A DNA stretch of 64,000 nt from JBJEFI01 sp051873875 (GCA_051873875.1 JBJEFI010000012.1:6553-70552), one strand, 5' to 3'. Positions 8,365 to 17,264 are shown, counted from the first letter of the stretch. The notes: generated from the letters alone by a model not told the origin. Program-made: numbers and translations.

Positions 8365-9345
8365 ATGAAGGCAGTTGTAGTGACGAAGTTCGGTGGACCA
8401 GATGTATTGGAAGTAATTGATACGCCTATTCCACAGTTAAATAGTAAACAAGTGTTAATTCGTACGATGAAAACAAGCGTTAATTTTGCGGATATTAAAG
8501 CACGTTATGGGAAGAAGGGAATTGGAACTTTTCCATTTATACCTGGAATTGATGCGGCAGGTGTGATTGAACAAGTTGGAGCTGATGTCACTTCTTTAAA
8601 AGTTGGACAGAGGGTGATTTGTTTCCCTAAGGGAGGCTCTTATGCGGAATATGTGGTAGCAGATGAAATATTAACGTATCCAATTCCAGATACCCTATCA
8701 TTTGAAGTTGCAGCTGCTTGTCCAATCGTTTCTTTTTTATCATATACGTTGTTAAAAGATATCGCTCGTATTCAAAAGGGGGAAACTATCTTAATTCACG
8801 CAGCAGCAGGGGGAGTAGGAACAACTTCCATTCAATTAGCAAAACTATTAGGAGCTCAAGAAATTATCGGTACGGTTGGAAGTGAGCATAAAGTAGAAGT
8901 AGCAAAGGAAGCTGGGGCCGATCACGTCATTGTGTATAAAAATATGGATTTCGCAACGAAGGTAAAGGAATTAACGAATGGCGAAGGTGTGGATATTGTT
9001 TTTGATTCTGTTAGTGGAAAAGTAGCAGAGCAGAGTTTAACTTGTTTAGCACCATATGGTCGCCTTGTTCATTTTGGCAATTCAAGTGGAGAAGCAGGTA
9101 CATTTCAAACGAATCAGTTACATGCTAGTTGTCGATCTGTTTTAGGGTTTAGTTTAGGAACAACTCGAAAACTACGACCACACGTCCTTCAACCAGTGGC
9201 GAAGGAAGTTTTTCGTTATTTAGAAAGTGGGGAATTAAAGATTAAAATTGGACATGAGTTCTCATTAAGGAAGGCAAAAGAAGCTCATGAATTAATGGAA
9301 AGTCGATTGAGTACAGGAAAGATACTGTTAAATATAGAGGGATAA
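8365..9345 (+). CDS. Zinc-independent MDR / quinone oxidoreductase family protein
   Basis: This 326-residue medium-chain dehydrogenase/reductase has an N-terminal GroES-like domain (MKAVVVTKFGGPDVLEV) and an NADPH-binding Rossmann fold with HAAAGGVGTTSIQLAK around residues 145-160. The cysteine ligands of zinc alcohol dehydrogenases are absent, as in quinone oxidoreductases. Such enzymes reduce quinones or enones with NADPH; the true substrate is unknown. An upstream in-frame ATG exists at 8332, but GGGGG at 8354-8358 is well placed for ATG 8365 and the conserved family start is MKAVV, so I use 8365. It is a single gene followed by repeat copy 2 and a terminator. Confidence 0.9.
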   Translation: MKAVVVTKFGGPDVLEVIDTPIPQLNSKQVLIRTMKTSVNFADIKARYGKKGIGTFPFIPGIDAAGVIEQVGADVTSLKVGQRVICFPKGGSYAEYVVADEILTYPIPDTLSFEVAAACPIVSFLSYTLLKDIARIQKGETILIHAAAGGVGTTSIQLAKLLGAQEIIGTVGSEHKVEVAKEAGADHVIVYKNMDFATKVKELTNGEGVDIVFDSVSGKVAEQSLTCLAPYGRLVHFGNSSGEAGTFQTNQLHASCRSVLGFSLGTTRKLRPHVLQPVAKEVFRYLESGELKIKIGHEFSLRKAKEAHELMESRLSTGKILLNIEG

Positions 9346-9369
9346 TGAGATAAAATTTTCTTTATTTTC

Positions 9370-9484
9370 TCCTGATGGTTAGTTAATCGAATCGGGTTTT
9401 TAATGACGCTTATCCTTCGCTTAAATTTCTTTGTTTACGCCAAGTTTTGAAGTGAGAGTTTTAGTGTCAGTTTCAACGGGATAA
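9370..9484 (+). repeat. Dispersed structured intergenic element, copy 2
   Basis: This copy is the closest relative of the one at 20975. They share GATGGYTAGTT, GAATCG, an internal CTTAT...CTTTRTT segment, AAGTTTTGAAG, then TTAGTGNCAGTT and a GCGGG/ACGGG end. The stem TTCGCTT/AAGTGAG encloses the middle, and TGACGCT/AGTGTCA can form an outer helix. It lies between the oxidoreductase stop and the terminator at 9493. Confidence 0.65.
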
Positions 9485-9492
9485 ACAAAAAA

Positions 9493-9525
9493 GTCTGTTC
9501 AACAATAAATGAACAGACCTTTTTT
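9493..9525. terminator. Bidirectional terminator between oxidoreductase gene and glpF
   Basis: The stem GTCTGTTCA/TGAACAGAC has an 8-base loop, with A-runs before and T-runs after. It serves both convergent transcripts. Confidence 0.92.
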
Positions 9526-9542
9526 TCTATTATATAAAACAA

Positions 9543-10274
9543 TTATGAATATAAATAAACGTACATTGCAACACCAGCAATACCTGCTAAGATTGGGGCT
9601 ACAACTGGAATCCAAGCATAACTCCAATCAGATGAACCTTTTCCTTTAATCGGTAAAATCATATGAGCAATCCTTGGAGCTAAGTCACGAGCTGGGTTTA
9701 AGGCAGGTCCAGTTGGTCCACCTAAAGATAAAACTAATCCCCATACTAAGAATCCTAATGAAACGTGAGCTAGTCCACCTTGACCTTCCATAAGCGGGCC
9801 ACGAGTAATAGCAAGTGCACCGAAAAATAATACAAATGAACCGATAAATTCATTTAAAAAGGCATTTAATCTACTTTTAGAAGCTGGAATTGTTGAGAAA
9901 CAACCAAGAACTTCTTTTGGATCATTTGTTTGATCCATGAATGGTTTAAATGTAATCCAAACAAGTATTTGACCGATGAAAGCACCAATAAATTGTGCAA
10001 CAATATAAGGTAAGACATGTTCCCAAGGGAATTGTCCTGATACAGCTAATCCAATTGTAAAAGCTGGGTTAATGTGGTTTCCACTAATTCCACCGAACAT
10101 AATAGCTGGCATCATTACGGCAAAGCCATATCCAGCCGCAATAACCATCCAACCATTATTATGCCCCTTTGTTCCTTTTAAGTGTACGTTTGCTACAGCG
10201 CCATTTCCTATCACAATCATTAGAGCGGTAGCGATGACTTCTGTAATATATTTCGTCATCCAAGCGTATTCCAT
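9543..10274 (-). CDS. glpF: Glycerol facilitator (aquaglyceroporin)
   Basis: The 243-residue protein has six membrane segments and the two pore NPA motifs: GNHINPAFT in the first half and GPALNPARDLAPR in the second. The aspartate directly after NPAR is typical of glycerol-conducting members rather than strict water channels. It carries out facilitated uptake of glycerol across the cytoplasmic membrane. Unusually, glpK is not next to it. A perfect TGTGA-N6-TCACA site lies about 130 bp upstream of its start, which suggests control by the Crp/Fnr-type regulator that also fits the arc operon. The ATG follows a GGAGG sequence. Confidence 0.92.
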   Translation of the reverse strand: MEYAWMTKYITEVIATALMIVIGNGAVANVHLKGTKGHNNGWMVIAAGYGFAVMMPAIMFGGISGNHINPAFTIGLAVSGQFPWEHVLPYIVAQFIGAFIGQILVWITFKPFMDQTNDPKEVLGCFSTIPASKSRLNAFLNEFIGSFVLFFGALAITRGPLMEGQGGLAHVSLGFLVWGLVLSLGGPTGPALNPARDLAPRIAHMILPIKGKGSSDWSYAWIPVVAPILAGIAGVAMYVYLYS

Positions 10275-10403
10275 GTGTAATTCCTCCTAAGATGTAAGTA
10301 GCTCGGAAGTTTCTTGTAAAAATGAAAAAGATTATTCGTTATCATTAGTATACGTATGAACAACAATAAATATTGCTCAATATTTCACATTTAAAACCAA
10401 TAA

Positions 10404-10419
10404 TGTGAAAATAATCACA
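10404..10419. promoter_or_regulatory. Crp/Fnr/ArcR-type binding site
   Basis: TGTGA-AAATAA-TCACA is a perfect 5-6-5 palindrome, identical in its arms to the sites before arcA. It lies in the divergent region between glpF (minus) and the SGNH hydrolase gene (plus). It is closer to glpF, about 130 bp from its start codon. Confidence 0.65.
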
Positions 10420-10556
10420 AATTGTGCCGTATAGTAGAAACGTTCATACGCATAGTAACAACAAAAGCCAATCTCATTTATTCTTTTCTGTTTCTTCCTG
10501 CGTAAAAAGAATAGCAGAAGGTTTAGGAAAAAACAATTTAAAAATTGTAAATTTTT

Positions 10557-10570
10557 AGAAAGCGCTATCT
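10557..10570 (+). promoter_or_regulatory. Candidate cre (CcpA) site
   Basis: AGAAAGCGCTATCT matches 13 of 14 positions of TGWAARCGYTWNCW. It is immediately upstream of a plausible promoter (TTTCCA at 10571, extended -10 TGCTATAAT ending at 10600) for the gene at 10626. Confidence 0.5.
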
Positions 10571-10625
10571 TTTCCATTTGAATATTCAGTTTGCTATAAT
10601 TGGAAAAAAGCAGAGGTGGGAATAT

Positions 10626-11411
10626 ATGAAGAAGAAACATTTTGTAGCAATAACAATTTTCGTTAGCTTATTTGTATCAATCTTATGTATAACTGGATTT
10701 GCTATTAGTATAAATGAACAATTAAATGAAAATCAAAACCAAAAAAAGACAGCAGTACCAATAGAAAAAGAAGGAGAACAGAAAGAATTTACCGTTGTCG
10801 GATTAGGGGATTCCTTAACGAGAGGAATAGGCGATGAAGATGGTGAAGGGTACTTTGGAATATTAAAAAAGAAATTTAAATTGAAAGATAATCCCCCACT
10901 TTCTTTCGTTAATTTATCTGTAAGTGGTGCAAAATCCAAAGATTTCTTGGCTTTATTAAATCAAACTGGTACTCAATATACGATAAAAAAAGCAGATATA
11001 ATTGTGATGACAATGGGAGGGAATGATTTGTTTCCTGGCATTGAAGCATTGCAAAATATTGATTTAACAACCTATACAGGGGACATAGAACAATTTGAAA
11101 AAGATGTTCAAACGATTTTAAAGACGATTCGTTCCTTTAATTCAGAAGCACCTATTTATTGGTTATCTCTTTATTATCCTTTTGAAGATATTCCCCAATT
11201 AAAACAAGGCTCTCTCCTTACGTCTGCATGGAATGGTGTGTTACAGAAGGTTGCATCTAATTATAACGATGTTTATATCGTGCCAACGTACGACCTTTTT
11301 CAAGGCGAAACAGGTAGCCTTTTATATAGTGACCATTTCCATCCCAATAAAAAAGGGTATGAGCAAATAGCAAACCGCTTACTACAAAAAATCGAAAGTC
11401 AATATCGCTAA
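10626..11411 (+). CDS. SGNH/GDSL-family hydrolase, membrane-anchored
   Basis: The 261-residue protein has an N-terminal hydrophobic segment (about 6-28) that anchors or exports it. The SGNH blocks follow: GDSLTRG with nucleophile Ser63, a glycine in the LSVSGAKS block, GGND, and DHFHP with Asp236 and His239. Family members hydrolyse lipids, acetylated sugars or peptidoglycan O-acetyl groups; the specificity is unknown. The start at 10626 is chosen because AGAGGTGGG precedes it and the hydrophobic leader begins there. An upstream in-frame ATG (10578) lies inside the promoter. It is followed after 13 bp by ABC exporter genes, apparently in one operon. Confidence 0.88.
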   Translation: MKKKHFVAITIFVSLFVSILCITGFAISINEQLNENQNQKKTAVPIEKEGEQKEFTVVGLGDSLTRGIGDEDGEGYFGILKKKFKLKDNPPLSFVNLSVSGAKSKDFLALLNQTGTQYTIKKADIIVMTMGGNDLFPGIEALQNIDLTTYTGDIEQFEKDVQTILKTIRSFNSEAPIYWLSLYYPFEDIPQLKQGSLLTSAWNGVLQKVASNYNDVYIVPTYDLFQGETGSLLYSDHFHPNKKGYEQIANRLLQKIESQYR

Positions 11412-11424
11412 AGGGGGGAAGAAG

Positions 11425-12339
11425 ATGGAGACTGTTTTATCTGTTAAGCATGTGACGAAAACAATAGGAAAGCGTGATTTGGTTCATGATATCTCCTTTG
11501 ATGTAAGGCGTGGAGAAGTATTTGGTTTTTTAGGGCCAAATGGAGCCGGAAAAACAACGACAATTCGGATGCTTGTTGGATTAATTAAACAAACGAGCGG
11601 AACGATTTCAATCGGTGGGCATGATGTACAACAGGATTTTTGCAAGGCAATGGAACAAGTTGGGGCAATTGTTGAAAATCCAGAGTTATATACATATTTA
11701 ACAGGATGGGAAAACTTAAAGCAATTTAGTCGGATGTTACAAGGAGTAGACGAAAAGCGAATTAATGAAGTCGTGAAAATGGTGAATTTAGAAAATCGTA
11801 TCCATGAACGGGTGAAGACATACTCCTTAGGGATGAAGCAACGACTTGGAATTGCCCAAGCATTACTTGGGAATCCATCTCTCCTTATTTTAGATGAACC
11901 GACAAATGGATTAGATCCAATGGGTATTCGTGAGCTACGTGTATTTATTCGTCAGCTTGTGGAACGAAATCAAATTAGTGTATTCGTATCTAGTCACTTA
12001 TTAAGTGAAATTGAACTTCTATGTGATCGAGTAGGCATCATCCATCATGGGAAAATGGTTGCTGTTTCCACTGTAAAAGAATTAATGGCCCGTTCTACCG
12101 AAAGGATTGAATGGACGCTTAGCGATAAGGAAAAGGCGAAAAAAATTCTTTTGGAACAAGGGTTTGACGATCTAACTGAAAAAGATGGCAAGCTCATGTG
12201 TAAGATGACAAAAGAAGAAATTAAGCACTGGAATAAAACGTTTCTTGATTACGATATTTTTGTCATTGGTATTCGTCCTGTCGTAGAAACGTTAGAAGAT
12301 TTATTCGTAGAACTAACAGGGGGTGGAGAAATTGGGTGA
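11425..12339 (+). CDS. ABC transporter ATP-binding protein (ABC-2 type exporter)
   Basis: The 304-residue ATPase has Walker A GPNGAGKT (38-45), a Q-loop region around VGAIVENPELYTYLTG, signature YSLGMKQRLG (about 133) and Walker B LLILDEPTNGLD (about 155). The C-terminal extension is typical of BcrA/NatA-like exporters. It would power the permease encoded directly downstream, whose start overlaps this stop codon. Substrates of the family include peptides, bacitracin-like antibiotics and sodium; nothing here decides between them. The ATG has an AAGGGGGGAAG site. Confidence 0.92.
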   Translation: METVLSVKHVTKTIGKRDLVHDISFDVRRGEVFGFLGPNGAGKTTTIRMLVGLIKQTSGTISIGGHDVQQDFCKAMEQVGAIVENPELYTYLTGWENLKQFSRMLQGVDEKRINEVVKMVNLENRIHERVKTYSLGMKQRLGIAQALLGNPSLLILDEPTNGLDPMGIRELRVFIRQLVERNQISVFVSSHLLSEIELLCDRVGIIHHGKMVAVSTVKELMARSTERIEWTLSDKEKAKKILLEQGFDDLTEKDGKLMCKMTKEEIKHWNKTFLDYDIFVIGIRPVVETLEDLFVELTGGGEIG

Positions 12340-13324
12340 ATTTGCTCGGTTAGTATATAACGAATGTGAGAAAATGTATCGAAAAAAACGGTTTGCAGTT
12401 GTATTACTTATTTTAGCTGTTTTAATTCCAATCTTTGTTTATGCACAATCAGTAGAAATAAAAGAGACAACGAAGCGATTAGGTACAGATGATTGGAAAG
12501 TAGCATTACAGCAACAAATTATTGATACACAAAACCGCTTAAATAGTACAGGGTTACCAGAAGAATTTCGGAAAATGTTAAAGGTAAGAGTAGATCAACA
12601 GCAATATTATTTAGATCATAATATTAATCCTAGTGAGCCAGGGGCACCAACTTTTACGAAATTATTTATGGAGCAAAGCTTATCCTTATTTTTACCCTTA
12701 TTAATTATGATTGTCGCCATTGATATTGTTTCTGGAGAACGAAGCGATGGAACGATTAAAGTATTGCTGACAAGACCAATTAAAAGGTGGAAGATTTTGT
12801 TAAGTAAATATATAACCGTCATATTATCTAGCTCACTCGTCTTATTTTTCGTTGGGGTGCTCAGTTATTTATTGTCAGGAATTGCTTTCGGATACAAAGG
12901 ATGGACAATGCCTATGTTAACTGGGTTCGAAATACAAAATGGCAATTTGATAACAGATAATGTGTATTTAATCCCTTTATGGAAGTATATGTGGATGGTC
13001 ATGGGATTAGCGTGGTTTGTTGTCATTGTTGTAGGGACAATTTGTTTTATGGTTTCCGTACTCATTCGCAATACACCAGCAGGAATGGGAATCATGTTAG
13101 CAGGGTTAATTACTGGTGGCATTTTAACGGGATTTTCTACGTCTTGGGAAGGGGCAAAATACATTTTTAGCGTTCATTTATCGTTAACGGATTATTTGTC
13201 AGGACATCTTCCAGCACTTTCAGGATTAACCTTTTCTTTTTCAGTCCTTGTCTTGGCAGCATGGGCAGTTGTCGCTATTCTTATTTCCTTCATTGTGTTT
13301 ATTAGGCAAGATTTTTTAGGGTAA
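12332..13324 (+). CDS. ABC-2 type permease
   Basis: This roughly 330-residue membrane protein starts MGEFARLVYNECEKMYRKKRF, the cytoplasmic N-terminus common to ABC-2 permeases. It has a first helix (about 22-40), a large extracytoplasmic loop of some 80 residues, and five further helices. The ISGERSDGTIKVLLTRP-like segment after helix 2 is the coupling region of this family. GTG at 12323 would lie inside the GGGGGTGG ribosome-binding site, so the TTG at 12332 is the better start; it overlaps the ATPase gene by 8 bases, indicating translational coupling. It ends before the shared terminator at 13341. Confidence 0.88.
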   Translation: MGEFARLVYNECEKMYRKKRFAVVLLILAVLIPIFVYAQSVEIKETTKRLGTDDWKVALQQQIIDTQNRLNSTGLPEEFRKMLKVRVDQQQYYLDHNINPSEPGAPTFTKLFMEQSLSLFLPLLIMIVAIDIVSGERSDGTIKVLLTRPIKRWKILLSKYITVILSSSLVLFFVGVLSYLLSGIAFGYKGWTMPMLTGFEIQNGNLITDNVYLIPLWKYMWMVMGLAWFVVIVVGTICFMVSVLIRNTPAGMGIMLAGLITGGILTGFSTSWEGAKYIFSVHLSLTDYLSGHLPALSGLTFSFSVLVLAAWAVVAILISFIVFIRQDFLG

Positions 13325-13340
13325 TACTACCTATAAAAAT

Positions 13341-13393
13341 AAAAAAGAATCGTTTGTTGTTCTACATGAAGATAACAGAAACGATTCTTTTTT
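13341..13393. terminator. Bidirectional terminator, ABC permease / AraC regulator
   Basis: AAAAAAGAATCGTTT pairs with AAACGATTCTTTTTT. Convergent genes flank it. Confidence 0.9.
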
Positions 13394-14260
13394 TTACACT
13401 TTTTTAATGAGGCGCTCTTTCTTAAATTGATTAGGTGTACAATGATGAAATTTATGAAATGTTTTATAAAAATGACCCATATTGTGAAACCCTGATTGAA
13501 TAGCTATTCCTTCAATGGATAGGTTTTCTGTTAATAGAAAACGCTCCGCTAACTTGATTCGTTCATGTTGAATATATTCAACAAAAGTAACCCCCATTGT
13601 TTTTTTAAATAGCTTTACGAAGTAGTGATAATTAAGATTTACGATTTGACAGCAGTGTTCTACTGAAATTTCTTTTTCTAAATGATGTGCAATATATTGC
13701 AATACAGGTTTTAATCGCTCTATTTCGATAGAAGAATTTGCATCTAAAACGTGATTTGTATCATGTCTTAATATTGTTAATAAAATTTGTTTAATTTTAA
13801 TTGTAATTGCAACTTCATATCCACGTAATCGATTTACGTATTCTTGATAAATATCGATGACAAGCTGAAAAATCTCTTGGCGTATTTGTTCATTTTGTTG
13901 AAAAATATAATTCAATTTACTTAAGTACATATGTGGATTAAGCAAACTATGAATAAATGGTGCCAAGCTTGGCTCGAAAAAAGGATTTACATCAAATTGG
14001 AAAACAATATACTGTACATCTAGTTTTTGATCTAAGTGAACTTCCATCGGCCCGATTAAAAAAACATCCCCTTTATGAAGAGGGAAAACTTCCTCTTGGA
14101 TAACCAACTCCATGCTTCCATCAAGAATAACAAGTATTTCTAGTTCTTTATGATAATGCCACTGCCCTTTGTACGCGTCACCACTTCTTGGAGCAGCCTC
14201 ATATATTTTTATGGCAAGAGTAGGATCGTCGTATTGAATAATTTCATTATAAGAATGCAT
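13394..14260 (-). CDS. AraC-family transcriptional regulator with cupin sensor domain
   Basis: The 288-residue protein has an N-terminal cupin-like sensor (WHYHKELEILVILDGSMELVI near residues 35-55; HKGDVFLIGPMEVH near 62-75). A C-terminal double helix-turn-helix follows (about 185-285; VNLNYHYFVKLFKKTMGVTF and IAIQSGFHNMGHFYKTFHK). Such regulators usually sense a sugar or other small ligand and activate a nearby gene. The divergently transcribed MFS transporter starts 130 bp away and is the obvious target. The inducer is unknown. Confidence 0.9.
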   Translation of the reverse strand: MHSYNEIIQYDDPTLAIKIYEAAPRSGDAYKGQWHYHKELEILVILDGSMELVIQEEVFPLHKGDVFLIGPMEVHLDQKLDVQYIVFQFDVNPFFEPSLAPFIHSLLNPHMYLSKLNYIFQQNEQIRQEIFQLVIDIYQEYVNRLRGYEVAITIKIKQILLTILRHDTNHVLDANSSIEIERLKPVLQYIAHHLEKEISVEHCCQIVNLNYHYFVKLFKKTMGVTFVEYIQHERIKLAERFLLTENLSIEGIAIQSGFHNMGHFYKTFHKFHHCTPNQFKKERLIKKV

Positions 14261-14390
14261 GTTGTCACCTCCAATGCCAATTTAGCATATAAATTCACCT
14301 AAAACAATTATAGTTTTCCTTCAGTGAAATAAGTAAGATGAAGTTGCGTTTACAATATTATTTTTAACAAAAATCGGAGGCTCTTTTTTT

Positions 14391-15578
14391 ATGCAAGCAG
14401 AAGCAAAACGGTACATGGTCATGATGACCTTTTTAAATTTTTCATTAGCCCTTTCAGGCGTATTTTTGAATATATTCATTTGGAATATCGATAATTCTTT
14501 TTCCCTTTTGGCATTTTATAGTTTGTCTTATTCATTTGCTATCCTTGTTAGCTTTCCACTTTGTGCATGGATTGCACGACAAACGTCGCCTATGTCATGC
14601 TCTCGCTTTGGTATATTCCTCTTTGTAATAGGGTATGGTTTTTTATTAATAATAAGGGAAGAAGCTGTTAACTATGTTTTTGTATTAGGAACATTGATAG
14701 GGTTAGCGACTAGTTTTTTTGTAATCGGTCAGCATATGCAAATATTTTATGTTACACAAGACCATAACCGAGATCGTTTTTTATACATTCTTAGCTTTTT
14801 AACAAATGGAGTAGGGATGATTGCGCCAATTATTTCAGGATTTACAATTAGTAGATTCATAGGTATGAAGGGCTACTATATTATTTTTGCAATTTCCTTT
14901 GTCTCTTTCTTAATAACGGCATTCATCTCTTTAGGAGTTAAAGGGAAGAAGTTACCGAAGCAATCTTCTTTTAAGGACGTATGGAGAAATCCTACTAGAG
15001 AGTGGCGAGGAATGTATTGGGTAAGTATGGCAACTTCAATGGTAGAAGGAACATATTCTTCTTTCTTAGTAACAATCATGACTTTCTCTATTTTGAAGGA
15101 TGAATTATCCTTTGGTGGATACAATACATTTGCTGCCTTAATGGGATTAATGACCTCTTTGTGGTTAGCGAGAATTTCTAGTCCAAAAAGAAGAATGAAA
15201 GTTTATACAATAGGTGCATTTTTATTAGCAGTTTCGTCTGTTTGGATTGGTCTTTCTCCAACAATGGGAACACTTATTGTATATGCCGTTCTATCTGTTA
15301 TCGGCTTAAACTTAATGAGTACAACACTAAATGCATGGATGTATGCTTCAATTGAATTTGACAAGAAGTTTGAAGAACGTCGTTTAGATTATATTGTCGT
15401 TCGTGAAATCCCGATTGGATTAGGAAGAATATGTGGAATTGGATTGTTTTTCATCATGAATGGTTTATTTGATACAGAGAAAATATTGCCAATTAGTTTT
15501 GCCTTTTTTGGTTCCTTCTATGTATTTTTAATTCCAGCGTTACAAAAAATATGGAAAGGCCATCATTCAATAGCTTAA
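14391..15578 (+). CDS. Major facilitator superfamily transporter
   Basis: This 395-residue polytopic protein has about eleven to twelve hydrophobic helices, arranged as two halves around a basic central loop (GVKGKKLPKQSSFKDVWRNPTREWRG, about 183-208). The short loop after helix 2 (ARQTSPMS) resembles MFS motif A weakly. The substrate cannot be inferred. It is divergent from the AraC regulator and probably regulated by it. GGAGG lies 9 bases before the ATG. A strong terminator follows. Confidence 0.87.
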   Translation: MQAEAKRYMVMMTFLNFSLALSGVFLNIFIWNIDNSFSLLAFYSLSYSFAILVSFPLCAWIARQTSPMSCSRFGIFLFVIGYGFLLIIREEAVNYVFVLGTLIGLATSFFVIGQHMQIFYVTQDHNRDRFLYILSFLTNGVGMIAPIISGFTISRFIGMKGYYIIFAISFVSFLITAFISLGVKGKKLPKQSSFKDVWRNPTREWRGMYWVSMATSMVEGTYSSFLVTIMTFSILKDELSFGGYNTFAALMGLMTSLWLARISSPKRRMKVYTIGAFLLAVSSVWIGLSPTMGTLIVYAVLSVIGLNLMSTTLNAWMYASIEFDKKFEERRLDYIVVREIPIGLGRICGIGLFFIMNGLFDTEKILPISFAFFGSFYVFLIPALQKIWKGHHSIA

Positions 15579-15600
15579 ACAAATGATGTTCCTACCTATA

Positions 15601-15647
15601 AAAAAGGACTTATCACCCTCATATAGAGGTGATAAGTCCTTTTTTTA
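15601..15647 (+). terminator. Terminator of MFS gene
   Basis: AAAAAAGGACTTATCACC pairs with GGTGATAAGTCCTTTTTT, with a short loop and a T-run. Confidence 0.92.
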
Positions 15648-15810
15648 TTCACCAATTTTAGAGAAGGAAAGCTAGTTTATTTTTCATCTTTTTTTATTTA
15701 ATTATGGAAATTTAGACCCTATTTATACGCTGTATATTCATATAAAAAATTATTTTGAAGGGAATAGATGGAATTTTATGAGAAAACGCAGTATTTTTAT
15801 ACAAAAATAA

Positions 15811-15870
15811 TGTGAATTACATCACAAAAAAATGTGAAAAAAATCACAATAAAATGTGAAATACATAACA
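15811..15870 (+). promoter_or_regulatory. Three phased Crp/Fnr (ArcR)-type sites upstream of arcA
   Basis: The sites are 15811-15826 (TGTGA-ATTACA-TCACA), 15833-15848 (TGTGA-AAAAAA-TCACA) and 15855-15870 (TGTGA-AATACA-TAACA). They repeat exactly every 22 bp, about two helical turns, so all lie on one DNA face. With TAAGAT at 15892-15897 as the -10 box, the nearest site is centred about 41.5 bp before the predicted start of transcription, the class II activator position. The regulator encoded at 21344 is the likely binder. Confidence 0.8.
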
Positions 15871-15874
15871 CATC

Positions 15875-15888
15875 TGTAAACGCTTGCA
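15875..15888 (+). promoter_or_regulatory. cre (CcpA) site in arcA promoter
   Basis: TGTAAACGCTTGCA matches every position of TGWAARCGYTWNCW. It lies between the nearest activator site and the -10 box, so bound CcpA should block RNA polymerase when preferred sugars are present. Confidence 0.75.
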
Positions 15889-15944
15889 TATTAAGATAGG
15901 AGTGTAAAAAGGAAACAAATAAAACGAAAGAAGGAGAACTTAAC

Positions 15945-17219
15945 ATGATTGAAGCAATGAATCCTCCAACATCAGGACAAACAACAATGAAGCATCCAAT
16001 CCACATTACATCCGAAATTGGAGAGCTAAAAACAGTATTGTTAAAACGGCCAGGGAAAGAAGTAGAGAACTTAACACCAGATTGGCTTGAGCGTTTATTA
16101 TTTGATGATATTCCTTATTTACCAGTTATGCAGAAGGAACATGATTACTTTGCTAGTACGTTGAAAAACCGTGGTGTAGAAGTTTTATACTTAGAAACAT
16201 TGGCAGCAGAGTCACTTTGGTCAGATCAAATTAAAGAACAATTTGTAGACGAATTTTTAGTAGGAAGTAAAGCAAATATAAATGGTGCATTCCATAGTTT
16301 AAAAGAATATTTACTTTCAATGCCAAATTTACAATTAGTGGAAAAATTAATGAGTGGTGTCCTAAAATCAGAAATTGAAGTATCGAAACGAACTCATTTA
16401 TATGAGCTAATGGAAGATACATATCCATTTTATTTAGATCCAATGCCAAACTTATATTTCACTCGTGACCCAGCGGCAGCGATTGGTGAAGGATTATCTA
16501 TTAACAAGATGAGCCGACCAGCACGACGTCGTGAATCATTATTTATGAAATATATCATTCAATATCATCCACGTTTTGCTAAACATGACATTCCAGTTTG
16601 GCTAGATCGTGATTATAGCTATTCCATTGAAGGCGGAGATGAGCTTGTATTAAGTGATGAAGTATTGGCAATTGGTGTATCTCAACGGACAACTGCACAA
16701 GCAATTGAACGTTTAGCTATTAATTTATTTAATAGTCATCCAACATTTAAAAAAATCTTGGCTATTGAAATTCCAAAATGTCGTGCATATATGCACTTAG
16801 ATACTGTTTTCACAATGGTAGACTACGATAAGTTTACAATTCATCCAGATATTCAAGGGCCTGGCGGAAACATGAATGTGTATATTTTAGAACCAGGAGA
16901 TGATGTCACGGATGTAAAAATTACACATCGTCAAAACTTACAAGAAACATTAAAAGAAGTATTAAAAGTACCAGAATTAATATTAATTCCATGTGGTGGT
17001 GGTGATGTCATTGCATCAGCTCGTGAACAATGGAATGATGGTTCTAATACATTAGCAATTGCACCAGGTGTTGTTGTGACATATGACCGTAACTATGTAT
17101 CAAATGATTTGTTACGTTCACATGGCATTGAGGTAATTGAAGTATTAAGCTCCGAATTATCTCGTGGCCGTGGGGGCCCACGTTGCATGAGTATGCCAAT
17201 TATTCGTGAAGACATTTAA
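15945..17219 (+). CDS. arcA: Arginine deiminase
   Basis: This 424-residue cytoplasmic enzyme hydrolyses L-arginine to citrulline and ammonia, the first step of the arginine deiminase pathway. Conserved elements are ITSEIGELKTVLLKRPGKE at the start of the domain, NLYFTRDPAA, the RMHL-type segment CRAYMHLDTVFTMVD with its histidine, and the nucleophile Cys414 in GGPRCMSMP. The start at 15945 has an AAGGAG site and adds about 14 residues before the usual family start (a second ATG is at 15987). It is first gene of arcABDC. An inverted repeat of 12-bp arms follows its stop. Confidence 0.97.
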   Translation: MIEAMNPPTSGQTTMKHPIHITSEIGELKTVLLKRPGKEVENLTPDWLERLLFDDIPYLPVMQKEHDYFASTLKNRGVEVLYLETLAAESLWSDQIKEQFVDEFLVGSKANINGAFHSLKEYLLSMPNLQLVEKLMSGVLKSEIEVSKRTHLYELMEDTYPFYLDPMPNLYFTRDPAAAIGEGLSINKMSRPARRRESLFMKYIIQYHPRFAKHDIPVWLDRDYSYSIEGGDELVLSDEVLAIGVSQRTTAQAIERLAINLFNSHPTFKKILAIEIPKCRAYMHLDTVFTMVDYDKFTIHPDIQGPGGNMNVYILEPGDDVTDVKITHRQNLQETLKEVLKVPELILIPCGGGDVIASAREQWNDGSNTLAIAPGVVVTYDRNYVSNDLLRSHGIEVIEVLSSELSRGRGGPRCMSMPIIREDI

Positions 17220-17228
17220 GGATAGTAG

Positions 17229-17264
17229 GGAGACAAGCTACTTAGAAGAACTTAGCTTGTTTCC
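17229..17264 (+). other. Stem-loop between arcA and arcB
   Basis: GGAGACAAGCTA pairs with TAGCTTGTTTCC (one G-T pair) around a 12-base loop. The T-run afterwards is weak, so it probably stabilises or partially terminates the arcA mRNA rather than ending the operon. Confidence 0.6.
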
